Numbered from the stretch's first letter, positions 41,109-50,030 are shown. The stretch: 64,000 nt of DNA from Mycolicibacterium litorale (GCF_014218295.1 NZ_AP023287.1:1922001-1986000); one strand, 5' to 3'. Numbers and translations: made by a program. The notes: generated by a model not told the origin, from the sequence alone.

Positions 41109-41615
41109 ATGGCTGTCAAGATCAAGCTGACCCGTCTGGGCAAGATCCGCAACCCCCAGTACCGCATCGTCGTCGCCGACGCGCGCACCCGCCGCGACGG
41201 CCGCTCCATCGAGGTCATCGGCCGTTACCACCCGAAGGAAGAGCCGAGCCTGATCGAGCTGGACTCCGAGCGCGCCCAGTACTGGCTCGGCGTCGGCGCC
41301 CAGCCCACCGAGCCCGTCCTGCAGCTGCTCAAGATCACCGGTGACTGGCAGAAGTTCAAGGGTCTGCCGGGCGCCGAGGGCACGCTGAAGGTCAAGGAGC
41401 CCAAGCCCAGCAAGCTCGACCTCTTCAACGCCGCGCTGGCCGAGGCCGACGGTGGGCCCAGCAATGAGGCCACCCAGCTGAAGAAGAAGAAGGCGCCCGC
41501 CAAGAAGGCCGCGTCCGACATCGAGGCGACCGCCGATCCGTCCGGTGCGGCCGACAAGTCCGAGCCCGCCGCTGAGGGCGAGGACGCCACGATCGCCGGC
41601 GCCACCGAGAGCTGA
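41109..41615 (+). CDS. rpsP: 30S ribosomal protein S16
   Basis: 168 aa. The core S16 (about 1-85; [40 protein letters not shown]) is followed by the long Ala/Lys/Glu-rich tail typical of mycobacteria. First gene of the rpsP-khpA-rimM-trmD unit. Shine-Dalgarno AGGAG lies upstream of the ATG. Confidence 0.97.
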   Translation: MAVKIKLTRLGKIRNPQYRIVVADARTRRDGRSIEVIGRYHPKEEPSLIELDSERAQYWLGVGAQPTEPVLQLLKITGDWQKFKGLPGAEGTLKVKEPKPSKLDLFNAALAEADGGPSNEATQLKKKKAPAKKAASDIEATADPSGAADKSEPAAEGEDATIAGATES

Positions 41616-41623
41616 GTGGCGCG

Positions 41624-41866
41624 GTGAGTTCAGTCGTCGTCGACGCTGTCGAACACCTCGTCCGCGGAATCGTCGACAACCCCGACGATGTGCGGGTGGA
41701 CATGGTGACCAATCGTCGTGGGCGCACGGTCGAGGTGCATGTGCATCCCGATGACCTCGGCAAGGTCATCGGCCGCGGCGGTCGCACCGCGACCGCGCTG
41801 CGCACCCTGGTCGCCGGCATCGGCGGACGGGGCATCCGCGTCGACGTGGTGGACACCGACCAGTAG
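41624..41866 (+). CDS. khpA: KH-domain RNA-binding protein KhpA
   Basis: 80-aa single KH domain with the GxxG RNA-binding loop in [19 protein letters not shown]. KhpA with KhpB binds many transcripts in Gram-positive bacteria. GTG start 8 nt after rpsP; rimM follows 16 nt later. Corresponds to Rv2908c. Confidence 0.93.
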   Translation: MSSVVVDAVEHLVRGIVDNPDDVRVDMVTNRRGRTVEVHVHPDDLGKVIGRGGRTATALRTLVAGIGGRGIRVDVVDTDQ

Positions 41867-41882
41867 CGAACGAACAGCGTTC

Positions 41883-42404
41883 ATGGACCTCGTACTCGGA
41901 CGGGTCGCCAAGGCGCACGGCGTCACCGGTGAGCTGGTGGTCGAGGTCCGCACCGACGATCCCGACGCCCGGTTCACCCCGGGTGCCCAGTTGCGGGGCC
42001 GCCCGCCCAAGGGTGGTGCCGAACGCCGCTTCGTCGTCGACTCGGTCCGCCCGCACGGTGGCCGGCTGCTGGTGCGGCTCGACGGGGTGGCCGACCGGAC
42101 CGCCGCGGATGCGCTCCGCGGCACGGTGTTCCTCGTCGACACCGAGGAGCTGCCGCCCATCGACGACCCCGACGAGTTCTACGACCATCAACTCGAGGGA
42201 CTGCTCGTCCGCACGGTGGGCGGGGACGAGGTCGGTACGGTCGCCGAGGTGTTGCACACCGCGGCCGGTGAGCTGCTGTCGGTGAAGACGCCCGCCGGCG
42301 CGGAGGTGCTGGTGCCGTTCGTCGCCGCCATCGTGCCGCGGGTCTCGCTCACCGAGGGCCTGGTGGAGATCGATCCGCCCGAGGGTCTGCTGGACCTGGA
42401 ATAG
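41883..42404 (+). CDS. rimM: Ribosome maturation factor RimM
   Basis: 173 aa. N-terminal RimM barrel ([20 protein letters not shown]) and C-terminal PRC-barrel ([23 protein letters not shown] ... [12 protein letters not shown]). Helps assemble the 30S head around S19. ATG at 41883 gives the family N-terminus. In the ribosomal unit between khpA and trmD. Confidence 0.95.
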   Translation: MDLVLGRVAKAHGVTGELVVEVRTDDPDARFTPGAQLRGRPPKGGAERRFVVDSVRPHGGRLLVRLDGVADRTAADALRGTVFLVDTEELPPIDDPDEFYDHQLEGLLVRTVGGDEVGTVAEVLHTAAGELLSVKTPAGAEVLVPFVAAIVPRVSLTEGLVEIDPPEGLLDLE

Positions 42405-42417
42405 CGGGACGGCAGCT

Positions 42418-43101
42418 GTGCGAATCGACGTCGTCACGATCTTCCCGCGCTATCTCGATCCGCTGCGGGAGTCGTTGCCCGGCAAGGCGATCGAATCCGG
42501 TCGCGTTCAGCTCGGGGTGCACGACCTGCGGGCGTGGACTCACGACGTGCACCGCTCCGTCGACGATTCGCCCTACGGTGGCGGGCCGGGGATGGTGATG
42601 AAGGCGCCGGTATGGGGTGCGGCGCTCGATGATCTGTGCACCGAGGACACCCTGCTGGTGGTGCCGACTCCGGCCGGGCGGCTCTTCGATCAGGCGACGG
42701 CCCGGCAGTGGAGCGCCGAACAGCATCTGGTCTTCGCCTGCGGCCGCTACGAGGGGATCGACCAGCGGGTGGTAGACGACGCCGCCCGCCGGATGCGCGT
42801 CGCGGAGGTCTCGATCGGCGACTACGTGCTCACCGGAGGGGAGTCCGCCACGCTGGTGATGGTCGAGGCGGTCGTGCGGCTGCTGCCCGAGGTGCTGGGC
42901 AATCCCGCGTCCCACGCCGACGATTCGCACTCGGACGGACTGCTCGAGGGGCCCAGCTACACCCGCCCGCCGAGTTGGCGCGGACTGGACGTACCGCCGG
43001 TGCTGCTGTCGGGCGACCACGCGAAGGTCGCGGCCTGGCGCCGCGAGCAGTCACTGGAGCGCACGCGGCAACGGCGCCCGGATCTGTTGCGCGACAGTTA
43101 G
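42418..43101 (+). CDS. trmD: tRNA (guanine-37-N1)-methyltransferase
   Basis: 227-aa SPOUT methyltransferase making m1G37, which prevents frameshifting. Motifs [52 protein letters not shown] (knotted SAM site) and [13 protein letters not shown] start. Last gene of the unit; its stop overlaps that of the convergent lipoprotein. Confidence 0.97.
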   Translation: MRIDVVTIFPRYLDPLRESLPGKAIESGRVQLGVHDLRAWTHDVHRSVDDSPYGGGPGMVMKAPVWGAALDDLCTEDTLLVVPTPAGRLFDQATARQWSAEQHLVFACGRYEGIDQRVVDDAARRMRVAEVSIGDYVLTGGESATLVMVEAVVRLLPEVLGNPASHADDSHSDGLLEGPSYTRPPSWRGLDVPPVLLSGDHAKVAAWRREQSLERTRQRRPDLLRDS

Positions 43102-44024
43102 ATCCGGCCTTCCGGGAACATCGTCTTGACCGCCTCGGTGATGGTGGCCCTGGCTTCGGCGGCGCCGGCGGGCTGATCGGATCCGATCACCATGATGTAG
43201 CGGCGGTCGGCGCCGATGATGCCGGTCGACAGATGCATCCAGTCCGAGCCGATGCAGCACATCCAACCCTGTTTGACCGCCACCGGCATCGCGTACAGCC
43301 CTTCGGGGATGCCGAAGCGCTGCGGGTAGATGCCGCCGGGTTGCGTGCCGTCGATCCCGTTGGGGGTCGAGGCGGCGAGATTGCCGATGATCATCTCGGC
43401 CTTGTCGCGCGGCAGGCCGCCCGCCCCCGACAGCAGCATGTCGTAGTACCGCACCAGGTCGGCGGCCGTGCTGATGGTGTTCCACCACCGGCCGTCGCTC
43501 GGGGGTCGGGTGCCGCTCAGGCCGTAGCGCTCGGCCACGCGGGTGACGATCGCACTGCCGCCACCCCGGTTCCAGAACACCTCGGCCGCGCTGTCGTCGG
43601 AGGACCGCAGCATCGACTGGAAGTTCTCGACGTCGTCGGGAGACAGCGGATCGCCGCTGAGCAACAGGTCGTCGGCGATGAACAGCTTCACCACCGAGGC
43701 GATCGCGATTGCGCGGCCGTTGCCGTTGGACACCAGTCGACCGGTGTTGCGGTCCTTGAGGAGCACGGTGATGTCGGCGCCCTCACGGGCCGCCTGCTCG
43801 GTGGCCAGCCGGGTCCGGTCGTCGAGCCCGGTGAAGGAGGCGGCCGGCTGGTCGGGCGGAGCCTCCGGCAGTGGGGCCATCGTGCCCTGCGGCGCGACGA
43901 CGGTCAGGTGCGGACCGTCGGGAGGGGGCGGGGTGCCGTACACCCGCGCCTCGCATCCCGAGACGACAACTGCCGCGGCCACGGTCGCGGCGGTAGCCGT
44001 CCACAGCACCGACGGCCGTCGCAT
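43098..44024 (-). CDS. lppW: LppW-like lipoprotein, serine beta-lactamase-type fold
   Basis: 308 aa, homologue of Rv2905. Lipoprotein signal peptide with lipobox VSGC (Cys24). A penicillin-binding-like Ser motif SVVK in [14 protein letters not shown] and the following [16 protein letters not shown] resemble class A beta-lactamase SxxK and SDN regions; a clear KTG is replaced by KQGW. Enzyme activity is therefore doubtful. I start at ATG 44024, before the signal peptide. Confidence 0.85.
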   Translation of the reverse strand: MRRPSVLWTATAATVAAAVVVSGCEARVYGTPPPPDGPHLTVVAPQGTMAPLPEAPPDQPAASFTGLDDRTRLATEQAAREGADITVLLKDRNTGRLVSNGNGRAIAIASVVKLFIADDLLLSGDPLSPDDVENFQSMLRSSDDSAAEVFWNRGGGSAIVTRVAERYGLSGTRPPSDGRWWNTISTAADLVRYYDMLLSGAGGLPRDKAEMIIGNLAASTPNGIDGTQPGGIYPQRFGIPEGLYAMPVAVKQGWMCCIGSDWMHLSTGIIGADRRYIMVIGSDQPAGAAEARATITEAVKTMFPEGRI

Positions 44025-44344
44025 AGGTCTCCTTCTCGAATACTGGTGGGCGCCTGGCGGGCGGAACCGATCATGGGCGCAGTGCGCGGATTTCGGTGTT
44101 TCCAGCCTAACGTGTATCCCGTCGGGGCCGCTGATCAGCGGCGGCGGCGCCCGTCGCCGTATCGAGGCGGCGATTTCGCGGGACAGGTGCCCGTCTGGCA
44201 CAATTGAGCAGTTGTCCGCGCTGGACGTGGGGTCATCCCCGCGGTCCGCTGCGAGATACGCCCCGAAAGCGTCCGTACCCACCGGCTCGGCGTGCTGTCC
44301 CGCGACAGCCTGCCCCTGCCGCAAGCAACAAGGAAGTGTCACCG
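44025..44344 (+). promoter_or_regulatory. 320-bp gap with rplS promoter and leader
   Basis: The motif GCGATTTC-n15-GTCTGGCACAAT (44170-44204), then TTGTCC, repeats the rpsP promoter region. The ~125 nt between it and the rplS ATG is a GC-rich leader in which a protein-binding structure is possible, but I cannot demonstrate one. The left part, upstream of lppW, shows nothing I recognise. Confidence 0.55.
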
Positions 44345-44686
44345 ATGAACACGCTGGACTTCGTCGATCAGGCGTCGCTGCGCGACGACATCCCGGATTT
44401 CGGCCCCGGCGACACCGTCAATGTGCACGTGAAGGTGATCGAGGGCTCGAAGGAGCGCATCCAGGTCTTCAAGGGTGCCGTCATCCGCCGCCAGGGCGGG
44501 GGCATCCGCGAGACCTTCACCGTGCGCAAGGAGAGCTACGGCGTCGGCGTGGAGCGCACGTTCCCCGTGCACTCGCCCAACATCGACCACATCGACGTCG
44601 TCACCCGCGGTGACGTCCGCCGCGCGAAGCTGTACTACCTGCGTGAGCTTCGCGGTAAGAAGGCGAAGATCAAGGAGAAGCGCTGA
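44345..44686 (+). CDS. rplS: 50S ribosomal protein L19
   Basis: 113 aa. [57 protein letters not shown] and the basic C-terminus [22 protein letters not shown] regions are standard L19. ATG at 44345 after AAGGAAG. lepB follows after 51 nt with its own leaderless-type promoter. Confidence 0.97.
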   Translation: MNTLDFVDQASLRDDIPDFGPGDTVNVHVKVIEGSKERIQVFKGAVIRRQGGGIRETFTVRKESYGVGVERTFPVHSPNIDHIDVVTRGDVRRAKLYYLRELRGKKAKIKEKR

Positions 44687-44725
44687 CCCGCGCCGGCGCG
44701 ACAGGGCGTCGGTCGGTGCGCTGGC

Positions 44726-44731
44726 TAGTCT
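44726..44731 (+). promoter_or_regulatory. Leaderless -10 element of lepB
   Basis: TAGTCT 6 nt before the lepB GTG, no Shine-Dalgarno sequence. Confidence 0.5.
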
Positions 44732-44737
44732 GAAGCC

Positions 44738-45565
44738 GTGACCGATAGCCCCGAGTCGTCGCCCGAGGACACCGTCGAAAGCACCGACCCGGACGTCGAC
44801 GAACGGGACGACACCTCCGGCCGCAAGCATTCCGCACTGCGGGAACTGGCCATCCTGGTCACCATCGCGATCGTCCTCTACTACGTGATGCTGACCTTCG
44901 TCGCGCGGCCGTACCTCATCCCGTCGGAGTCGATGGAACCCACCCTGCACGGGTGCCCTGGCTGCGTCGGCGACCGGATCATGGTCGACAAGATGACGTA
45001 CCGGTTCACCGAACCGGAGCCCGGGGACGTGATCGTGTTCAAGGGTCCGCCGAACTGGAACATCGGCTACAAGTCGATCCGGTCGGACAACCCGGCCATC
45101 CGCTTCGTGCAGAACGCGCTGTCGGTGGTGGGCTTCGTCCCGCCCGACGAGAACGACTTGGTCAAGCGTGTCATCGCGGTGGGTGGGCAGACCGTGGAAT
45201 GCCGCGCTGCCACCGGGCTGACCGTCGACGGCAAACGGCTCGACGAGCCGTACCTGGATCCGACGACGATGATGGCCGACCCCGCCGTCTACCCGTGCCT
45301 GGGCAACGAGTTCGGTCCGGTGACCGTCCCCGAGGGCAAGCTGTGGGTGATGGGCGACAACCGCACGCATTCGGCGGATTCGCGCGCGCACTGCACCAAT
45401 CTGCCCGGCGATGCGCAGCGCGGCCTGCTGTGCACCGGTGACCCGGAGGCGGGCACCATCCCGGTGGACAATGTCATCGGGAAGGCGCGGTTCATCGCCT
45501 GGCCGCCGTCGCGGTGGGGTGGGGTGGGCTCGGTGAATCCGCAGACCGCCGATGCGACCCAGTAG
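44738..45565 (+). CDS. lepB: Signal peptidase I
   Basis: 275 aa. Removes signal peptides from exported proteins. Acidic cytoplasmic N-terminus, one transmembrane helix (about 37-57), then catalytic Ser in IPSESMEPTLHGC and catalytic Lys in NDLVKRVIAVGGQTVEC; box E VMGDNRTHSADSR present. GTG start. Downstream is the tandem mini-ORF repeat and rnhB. Confidence 0.96.
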   Translation: MTDSPESSPEDTVESTDPDVDERDDTSGRKHSALRELAILVTIAIVLYYVMLTFVARPYLIPSESMEPTLHGCPGCVGDRIMVDKMTYRFTEPEPGDVIVFKGPPNWNIGYKSIRSDNPAIRFVQNALSVVGFVPPDENDLVKRVIAVGGQTVECRAATGLTVDGKRLDEPYLDPTTMMADPAVYPCLGNEFGPVTVPEGKLWVMGDNRTHSADSRAHCTNLPGDAQRGLLCTGDPEAGTIPVDNVIGKARFIAWPPSRWGGVGSVNPQTADATQ

Positions 45566-45588
45566 GACGACTCGCAGTAGGAGTTGAG

Positions 45589-45621
45589 ATGAGCCGCTTG
45601 CGCGAAGAGCCGAGGGCCTGA
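45589..45621 (+). CDS. Mini-ORF 1, decapeptide [10 protein letters not shown]
   Basis: Ten codons plus TGA. AGGAG lies 5 nt before the ATG (45579-45583), a good ribosome binding site, so translation is plausible. It follows the lepB stop by 23 nt. The peptide may have no function of its own; the feature could act by coupling translation into the next unit and then rnhB. Confidence 0.35.
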   Translation: MSRLREEPRA

Positions 45622-45622
45622 G

Positions 45623-45655
45623 ATGAGCCGCTTGCGCGAAGAGCCGAGGGCCTGA
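45623..45655 (+). CDS. Mini-ORF 2, decapeptide [10 protein letters not shown]
   Basis: Identical to mini-ORF 1. Its ATG follows the first unit's TGA by one nucleotide and its own TGA is one nucleotide before the TTG of rnhB, so reinitiation could feed ribosomes onto rnhB. Confidence 0.35.
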   Translation: MSRLREEPRA

Positions 45656-45656
45656 C

Positions 45657-46388
45657 TTGCCGGCGTCATGGCCGCCTCGCACGGTGATCCGCAAGGCGTC
45701 CGGTCTTCGCACGCTGGAGTCCGCGCTGTACCGCAGCGGGCTCGGCCCGGTGGCGGGCGTCGACGAGGTGGGTCGAGGGGCGTGCGCCGGCCCGCTGGTG
45801 GTGGCGGCGTGCGTGCTGGGCCCGAACCGGTTGGAGAGCCTCGCCGCCCTCGACGATTCGAAGAAGCTCGGGGAGAAGGAGCGGGAACGGTTGTTCCCGC
45901 TGATCCGCCGCTACGCGCTGGCGTATCACGTGGTGTTCATCCCGTCCGAGGAGGTCGACCGGCGCGGCGTCCACGTCGCCAACATCGAGGGCATGCGCCG
46001 GGCGGTGGCCGGCCTCTCGCTGCGCCCCGGATACGTGCTGTCGGACGGGTTCAGGGTGCCGGGTCTGCCGATGCCGTCGTTGCCGGTGGTCGGCGGGGAC
46101 GCCGCCGCGGCCTGCATCGCGGCGGCCAGCGTGCTGGCGAAGGTGAGCCGGGACCGGTTGATGGTGGCGATGGACCGGGAGCACCCCGGGTACGGTTTCG
46201 CCGAACACAAGGGTTACAGCACACCGGCGCATACGGCAGCTCTGGCCGAACTGGGGCCGTGCCCGGCGCACCGATATTCGTTCATCAACGTGCGCCGGCT
46301 GGTCCCGGCGGGTAACCCTGGTGATGACGGGGGGCTGATCGACGGGCTCATCGACGACGAACCCGGGCAGCGCTACGGACTCGGGTAG
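45657..46388 (+). CDS. rnhB: Ribonuclease HII
   Basis: 243 aa. Cleaves RNA-DNA hybrids and single ribonucleotides in DNA. Active-site motif [23 protein letters not shown] (Asp-Glu), [14 protein letters not shown], and [31 protein letters not shown]. The start must lie before the conserved WPPRTVIRK, and the only candidate is TTG 45657, which lacks a clean Shine-Dalgarno sequence apart from GAGGG in the preceding repeat. An ATG at 45668 is out of frame. Confidence 0.93.
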   Translation: MPASWPPRTVIRKASGLRTLESALYRSGLGPVAGVDEVGRGACAGPLVVAACVLGPNRLESLAALDDSKKLGEKERERLFPLIRRYALAYHVVFIPSEEVDRRGVHVANIEGMRRAVAGLSLRPGYVLSDGFRVPGLPMPSLPVVGGDAAAACIAAASVLAKVSRDRLMVAMDREHPGYGFAEHKGYSTPAHTAALAELGPCPAHRYSFINVRRLVPAGNPGDDGGLIDGLIDDEPGQRYGLG

Positions 46389-46400
46389 GGGGAGGATTGC

Positions 46401-46430
46401 GATGGGCCGCTTGCGCGACGAGCCGCCGGC
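46401..46430 (+). repeat. Diverged mini-ORF repeat copy upstream of the DUF2469 gene
   Basis: ATGGGCCGCTTGCGCGACGA differs from the tandem copies' core at two positions. Again a strong GGAGGA precedes the ATG by 5 nt (46391-46396). Confidence 0.75.
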
Positions 46431-46464
46431 CGTGCCACACCGACATGAAGGACAGCAGCACTGA
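46402..46464 (+). CDS. Small upstream ORF coupled to DUF2469
   Basis: Twenty codons starting MGRLRDEPPAVPHRHEGQQH, with GGAGGA 5 nt upstream. Its TGA overlaps the ATG of the DUF2469 gene (TGATG). The ribosome binding site is better than that of the gene it precedes, suggesting translation of the small ORF drives the larger one. No known peptide family. Confidence 0.45.
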   Translation: MGRLRDEPPAVPHRHEGQQH

Positions 46465-46769
46465 TGAGCGCCGAGGATCTCGAGAAGTACGAAACCGAGA
46501 TGGAGCTCTCGCTCTACCGCGAGTACAAGGACATCGTCGGGCAGTTCAGCTATGTGGTGGAGACCGAACGCCGGTTCTACCTGGCCAACAGCGTCGAGAT
46601 GGTGCCGCGTAACGCCAACGGCGAGGTGTACTTCGAATTGCGGTTGGCCGACGCGTGGGTCTGGGACATGTACCGGCCGGCCCGGTTCGTCAAGCAGGTC
46701 CGGGTGATCACGTTCAAGGACGTCAACATCGAAGAAGTCGAGAAGCCGGAGCTGCGGTTGCCGGAGTGA
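46464..46769 (+). CDS. DUF2469 protein
   Basis: 101-aa conserved actinobacterial protein (Rv2901c). Acidic N-terminus MSAEDLEKYETEMELSLYRE, YVVETERRFYLANSVEM and DVNIEEVEKPEL are near-invariant in the family. Function unknown; it is always close to rnhB, lepB and the ribosomal genes. Starts on the overlapping stop of the small upstream ORF. Convergent with the serine hydrolase, 4 nt apart. Confidence 0.9.
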   Translation: MSAEDLEKYETEMELSLYREYKDIVGQFSYVVETERRFYLANSVEMVPRNANGEVYFELRLADAWVWDMYRPARFVKQVRVITFKDVNIEEVEKPELRLPE

Positions 46770-46773
46770 CCGC

Positions 46774-47928
46774 TCAGCGCAGTTCGGCGGCGACCGCGTC
46801 GAACGCCGCGATGGTCGCCATGAGCTTGTCGTTCTCCTCGGGCAGCGCCCAACTCGACAGTTTGGCGGCGACGACACCGGCGGGCCGGTTCACGTAGATC
46901 ATCTGGCCGTGGATGCCCAGGCACAGCACCACGTCGTCTCCGGGGTAGGGCAGCCAGCACTTGTTCCGGTACATCCCGCCGGGGAAGCGGGCAGTGTCGC
47001 GGCCCGCGGCGAACGCGGCGCGGGAGTCCTCGCCGCCGGCCAGTGTGTCGGCGATCCACGAGGCGGGCACCACCTGCCGGCCGGTCAGAGAGACGCCGTC
47101 GGTGAGGAACAAGGTCCCGACCCGGACCAGGTCACGCAGGCAGGCGTTGATCCCGCCGTCGAACATCCCGGTGCCTTCGCGGTCGATCCCGATCACCGCA
47201 TCGGCCTGCGCTCCGATGCGGCTCCACAGCAGTTCGGACATGAGCGCCGGCATGCGGGTGCCCGCCGCCGCCTCGCACACCCAGGCGAGGACGTCGGTCT
47301 CGCAGGAGCGGTAGTCGAAGGGTCCGCCGTGCGGGCCCTTCCGGCGCAGAGTGCGCAGGAAGCCGTACATGGTGTCGGGGAGGTCAGGCACGGTGCGGGG
47401 TGCCCAGCCGATGGCCTGTTCGAGCAGCCGCACCTCGGCGAGGGGGTCGAGGTACTCCTCGGAAAACGCGATGCCCGAACGCATGTCGAGCACGTGGCGT
47501 ACCGTCGCGCCGGCATATCCGGATTCGGCGAGGGCCGGCACGTAGTCGGTGATCAGCGTGTCGGGGCGCAGTGCGCCCTGGCCGACCAGCGCACCCGCCA
47601 CCGTCGCGATCAGGGTCTTGCTGACCGACATCAGCAGGTGCGGGGTGTCGGGCAGCATGCCGCTGGGGTACCGCTCTTCGAGGACCTCACCGTCGCGCGT
47701 CACGATCCACCCGTCGGTGGCGGTCGTGTCGAGCACCTCGCCCACCGTCGCGCCGCCGGCCAGCGTGAGGTCCGCCAGCGCGGTACGCCGCTCGCGCAGT
47801 TCGGCCACCGGGCCGCTGCCGCGCGAAATCCGCGCCGCGGGCAGGAAATCCGCGAGATGTTGAAACGCCCAGTGCAGGTGCGGGACCGTCTGCCAGTTCT
47901 GCAGGGTCAGATCGGGCGGGACGTTCAC
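46774..47928 (-). CDS. Serine hydrolase of the class C beta-lactamase/EstB family
   Basis: 384 aa. Nucleophile motif SVSK in LLMSVSKTLIATVAG, followed by VRHVLDMRSGIAFSEEYLD and FDYRSCETDVLAWV, the pattern of beta-lactamase-fold esterases and carboxypeptidases (COG1680). No signal peptide is seen, so probably cytoplasmic; likely an esterase rather than an antibiotic-resistance enzyme. GTG at 47928 is the last plausible start before the conserved region; the frame runs on far upstream only as antisense. Divergent from the HAD gene. Confidence 0.83.
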   Translation of the reverse strand: MNVPPDLTLQNWQTVPHLHWAFQHLADFLPAARISRGSGPVAELRERRTALADLTLAGGATVGEVLDTTATDGWIVTRDGEVLEERYPSGMLPDTPHLLMSVSKTLIATVAGALVGQGALRPDTLITDYVPALAESGYAGATVRHVLDMRSGIAFSEEYLDPLAEVRLLEQAIGWAPRTVPDLPDTMYGFLRTLRRKGPHGGPFDYRSCETDVLAWVCEAAAGTRMPALMSELLWSRIGAQADAVIGIDREGTGMFDGGINACLRDLVRVGTLFLTDGVSLTGRQVVPASWIADTLAGGEDSRAAFAAGRDTARFPGGMYRNKCWLPYPGDDVVLCLGIHGQMIYVNRPAGVVAAKLSSWALPEENDKLMATIAAFDAVAAELR

Positions 47929-47997
47929 GCCGCCGACCTTAATCGGTGTCGGAGCGATTCGGCGGGACTGCCCCGCCGGCGATGACAGACTGGACCC

Positions 47998-48771
47998 GTG
48001 CGCTCGAATGCCAAATGCTGGCTCACCGACATGGACGGCGTGCTCGTCCGCGAAGAACACGCGCTGCCCGGGGCCGCGGAGTTCCTCGCCCGCCTGGTCG
48101 AGAAGGAGCGGCCCTTCTTGGTGCTGACGAACAACTCGATCTTCACCCCGCGTGACCTGGCCGCGCGACTGGCGCGTTCGGGGCTGATCGTTCCGGAGGC
48201 GTCGATCTGGACCTCGGCGCTGGCGACCGCGACGTTCCTGAGCGATCAGCTGCCGGGCGGGTCGGCCTACGTCATCGGCGAAGCGGGGCTGACCACCGCG
48301 TTGCACGAGGCCGGCTACACGCTGACCGATGTCGGCCCGGACTTCGTGGTGCTGGGCGAGACGCGGACCTACTCGTTCGAGGCGATCACCAAGGCGGTCC
48401 GGCTGATCCTGGGCGGCGCACGTTTCATCGCCACCAATCCGGACGTGACCGGTCCGTCGGCGGAGGGTCCGCTGCCCGCGACCGGCTCGGTGGCCGCGAT
48501 GATCACCAAGGCCACCGGCCGGGAACCGTACTTCGTCGGCAAACCCAATCCGATGATGTTCCGCAGCGCGCTCAACCGTATCGAGGCGCATTCGGAGAGC
48601 ACCGTGATGGTGGGGGACCGGATGGACACCGACGTCGTGGCGGGCATCGAGGCCGGGCTCGAGACGATCCTGGTGCTGACCGGTTCGACGACGATCGAGG
48701 AGGTGGAACGGTACCCGTTCCGGCCGAGCCGGGTGCTGCCGTCCATCGCCGAGGCCATCGACCTGGTGTGA
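47998..48771 (+). CDS. HAD-IIA family phosphatase (NagD-like)
   Basis: 257 aa. Motif I WLTDMDGVLVREE (nucleophile Asp), motif II LVLTNNS, C2 cap, motif III K in FVGKPNPMMF, motif IV VMVGDRMDTDVVAGIEAG. Family members hydrolyse small phosphates such as nucleotides or p-nitrophenyl phosphate. GTG start. It borders the catabolic island but its promoter side lacks the GntR half-site, so I leave it outside the island. Confidence 0.88.
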   Translation: MRSNAKCWLTDMDGVLVREEHALPGAAEFLARLVEKERPFLVLTNNSIFTPRDLAARLARSGLIVPEASIWTSALATATFLSDQLPGGSAYVIGEAGLTTALHEAGYTLTDVGPDFVVLGETRTYSFEAITKAVRLILGGARFIATNPDVTGPSAEGPLPATGSVAAMITKATGREPYFVGKPNPMMFRSALNRIEAHSESTVMVGDRMDTDVVAGIEAGLETILVLTGSTTIEEVERYPFRPSRVLPSIAEAIDLV

Positions 48772-48809
48772 CGGGCGGAACTGGCCTGGGCCCAGGGCGG
48801 TCGCATAGA

Positions 48810-48817
48810 GTATCCAA
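48810..48817 (+). promoter_or_regulatory. GntR half-site 1, upstream of gntR
   Basis: GTATCCAA in AGAGTATCCAATATCGG, 21 nt before the gntR ATG, a position fit for autoregulation. Confidence 0.6.
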
Positions 48818-48838
48818 TATCGGCGAAAGGGTGCCCCT

Positions 48839-49570
48839 ATGCCTCCACGCACAGCGACCAAGCGCACAGCCGCCCGCCCTGACGAGGGTCCGGCGCCGCG
48901 CGCGGACTTCGTGCGGCCCAAGACCGCCCAGCAGGCGGTGGCCGAGGCGCTGCGCCGCGACATCACCACCGGCAAGCTCGCACCCGGCAGCTGGATCGTG
49001 CAGGAGGCGTTGGCCGAGCAGTTCGGCATGTCCCGCATCCCTGTCCGCGAGGCGCTCAAGACGCTCGAGGCGGAGGAGTACATCACCTACGTCCCGCACA
49101 GCGGATACCGGGTCGCCAAGCTCGGGCTCGAGGATCTCCTCGAGGTGTTCCGGCTGCGCGTCATCCTCGAAGAGGAGTTGCTCCGCGACGCCATGCCGCG
49201 GATGACCGACGAGGTCGTCGACGCGATGCGCGCCGAGATGGCCGAAATGGATCGGGCGGCCGCCGCGGGCGACCTCATCGCCGTCGGGGTGGCCAACCGC
49301 CGGTTCCACTTCCTGCCGTTCGAGGCGAGCCGGATGGCCCGCACCCGGCGGCTGGTGACGCAGCTGTGGAACACCGCCGACGCCTACCGGCCGCTGTATG
49401 CCCACCTGATGGACCTGGAGAAGGTCAACAGCGAACACGTGCTGTTCGTCGAGGCGATGGTGACGCGCGACGTCGAGAAGGCGGTGGCGATCAACCATCA
49501 GCACCGCTCGCATGCCGTCGACCACCTGCACGAGGTGTTCGCCCGGGAGGAAGCCGGCCTACAGCCGTGA
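48839..49570 (+). CDS. GntR-family regulator, FadR/FCD subfamily
   Basis: 243 aa. Winged helix-turn-helix at about 28-98 (AVAEALRRDITTGKLAPGSW, LAEQFGMSRIPVREALKTLEAEEYI), then an all-helical FCD ligand domain with the metal-site residues Asp/His in NRRFHFLPF, SEHVLFVEA and NHQHRSHA. FCD regulators usually sense a small carboxylate and act as repressors. Four GTATCCAA-type sites lie before genes of the island only, so it is probably the pathway-specific regulator. The RidA gene overlaps its stop. Confidence 0.9.
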   Translation: MPPRTATKRTAARPDEGPAPRADFVRPKTAQQAVAEALRRDITTGKLAPGSWIVQEALAEQFGMSRIPVREALKTLEAEEYITYVPHSGYRVAKLGLEDLLEVFRLRVILEEELLRDAMPRMTDEVVDAMRAEMAEMDRAAAAGDLIAVGVANRRFHFLPFEASRMARTRRLVTQLWNTADAYRPLYAHLMDLEKVNSEHVLFVEAMVTRDVEKAVAINHQHRSHAVDHLHEVFAREEAGLQP

Positions 49571-50028
49571 CGCCGCGGGAGCGGCTGGCGGAGTGGGGGA
49601 TCGAGCTGCCGGCACCGCCGCCGCCCAAGGGTGCCTACATCCCGTACCGGTGGTGCGGTGACCAGCTGTGGATCTCCGGTGCCACCGCACGGCGGCCCGG
49701 GATCCCCGGCCTGCGCGGGATCGTCGGCGCGGACGTCACGATCGACCAGGCCGCCGACCAGGCGCGGCTGGCAGCGCTGAACCTGCTCGGCGCGGTGGAC
49801 GCGGCGGCCGGACTCGACGCGGTGCGCGGTCTGGTGCATCTTCGCGGATATGTCCGCGCGACAAGCGAATTCGATGATCATCCGGTGGTCATCGACGGCG
49901 CGTCACAGCTGATGCTCGAGGTGCTCGGGACCGATCGCGGTGCCCATGCCCGTACGGCGATCGGGGTGGCGTCACTTCCGGGCGGCGCCTGCGTCGAACT
50001 CGAACTGGTCGCCGCGATCGACCGCTGA
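49567..50028 (+). CDS. RidA-family enamine/imine deaminase-like protein
   Basis: 153 aa, GTG start overlapping the gntR stop (GTGA), so co-transcribed. RidA fold with QLWISGATARRPG, LNLLGAVDAAAGLDAVRGLVHLRGYV and the catalytic Arg region ARTAIGVASLPGGACVELELVAAI, where the Arg binds the substrate carboxylate. RidA proteins hydrolyse reactive 2-imino or enamine acids to 2-oxo acids plus ammonia. In this cluster it could deaminate the product of the enamidase-like enzyme. Confidence 0.82.
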   Translation: MTPRERLAEWGIELPAPPPPKGAYIPYRWCGDQLWISGATARRPGIPGLRGIVGADVTIDQAADQARLAALNLLGAVDAAAGLDAVRGLVHLRGYVRATSEFDDHPVVIDGASQLMLEVLGTDRGAHARTAIGVASLPGGACVELELVAAIDR

Positions 50029-50030
50029 GG

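Larger units (their letters stand above)
45585..45655 (+). repeat. Tandem 34-bp mini-ORF repeat between lepB and rnhB
   Basis: Two exact 34-bp units (45588-45621, 45622-45655), with 3 further matching bases on the left. Core ATGAGCCGCTTGCGCGAAGA also occurs in mutM (21522) and, with changes, at 46402. Each unit contains a start codon, nine sense codons and TGA. Confidence 0.92.

Noticed and set aside
43098..44024. LppW-like protein as an active beta-lactamase
   Set aside because: SxxK is present but KTG and the Glu166 region are not recognisable, so resistance activity cannot be supported.
45585..45655. Tandem 34-bp units as a CRISPR remnant
   Set aside because: The units are directly adjacent with no spacers, and no cas genes are present. 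A mini-ORF repeat explains them better.
49567..50028. RidA-like gene as endoribonuclease
   Set aside because: The old YjgF/endoribonuclease label is based on a few eukaryotic members; the conserved Arg and the neighbours fit deaminase activity.
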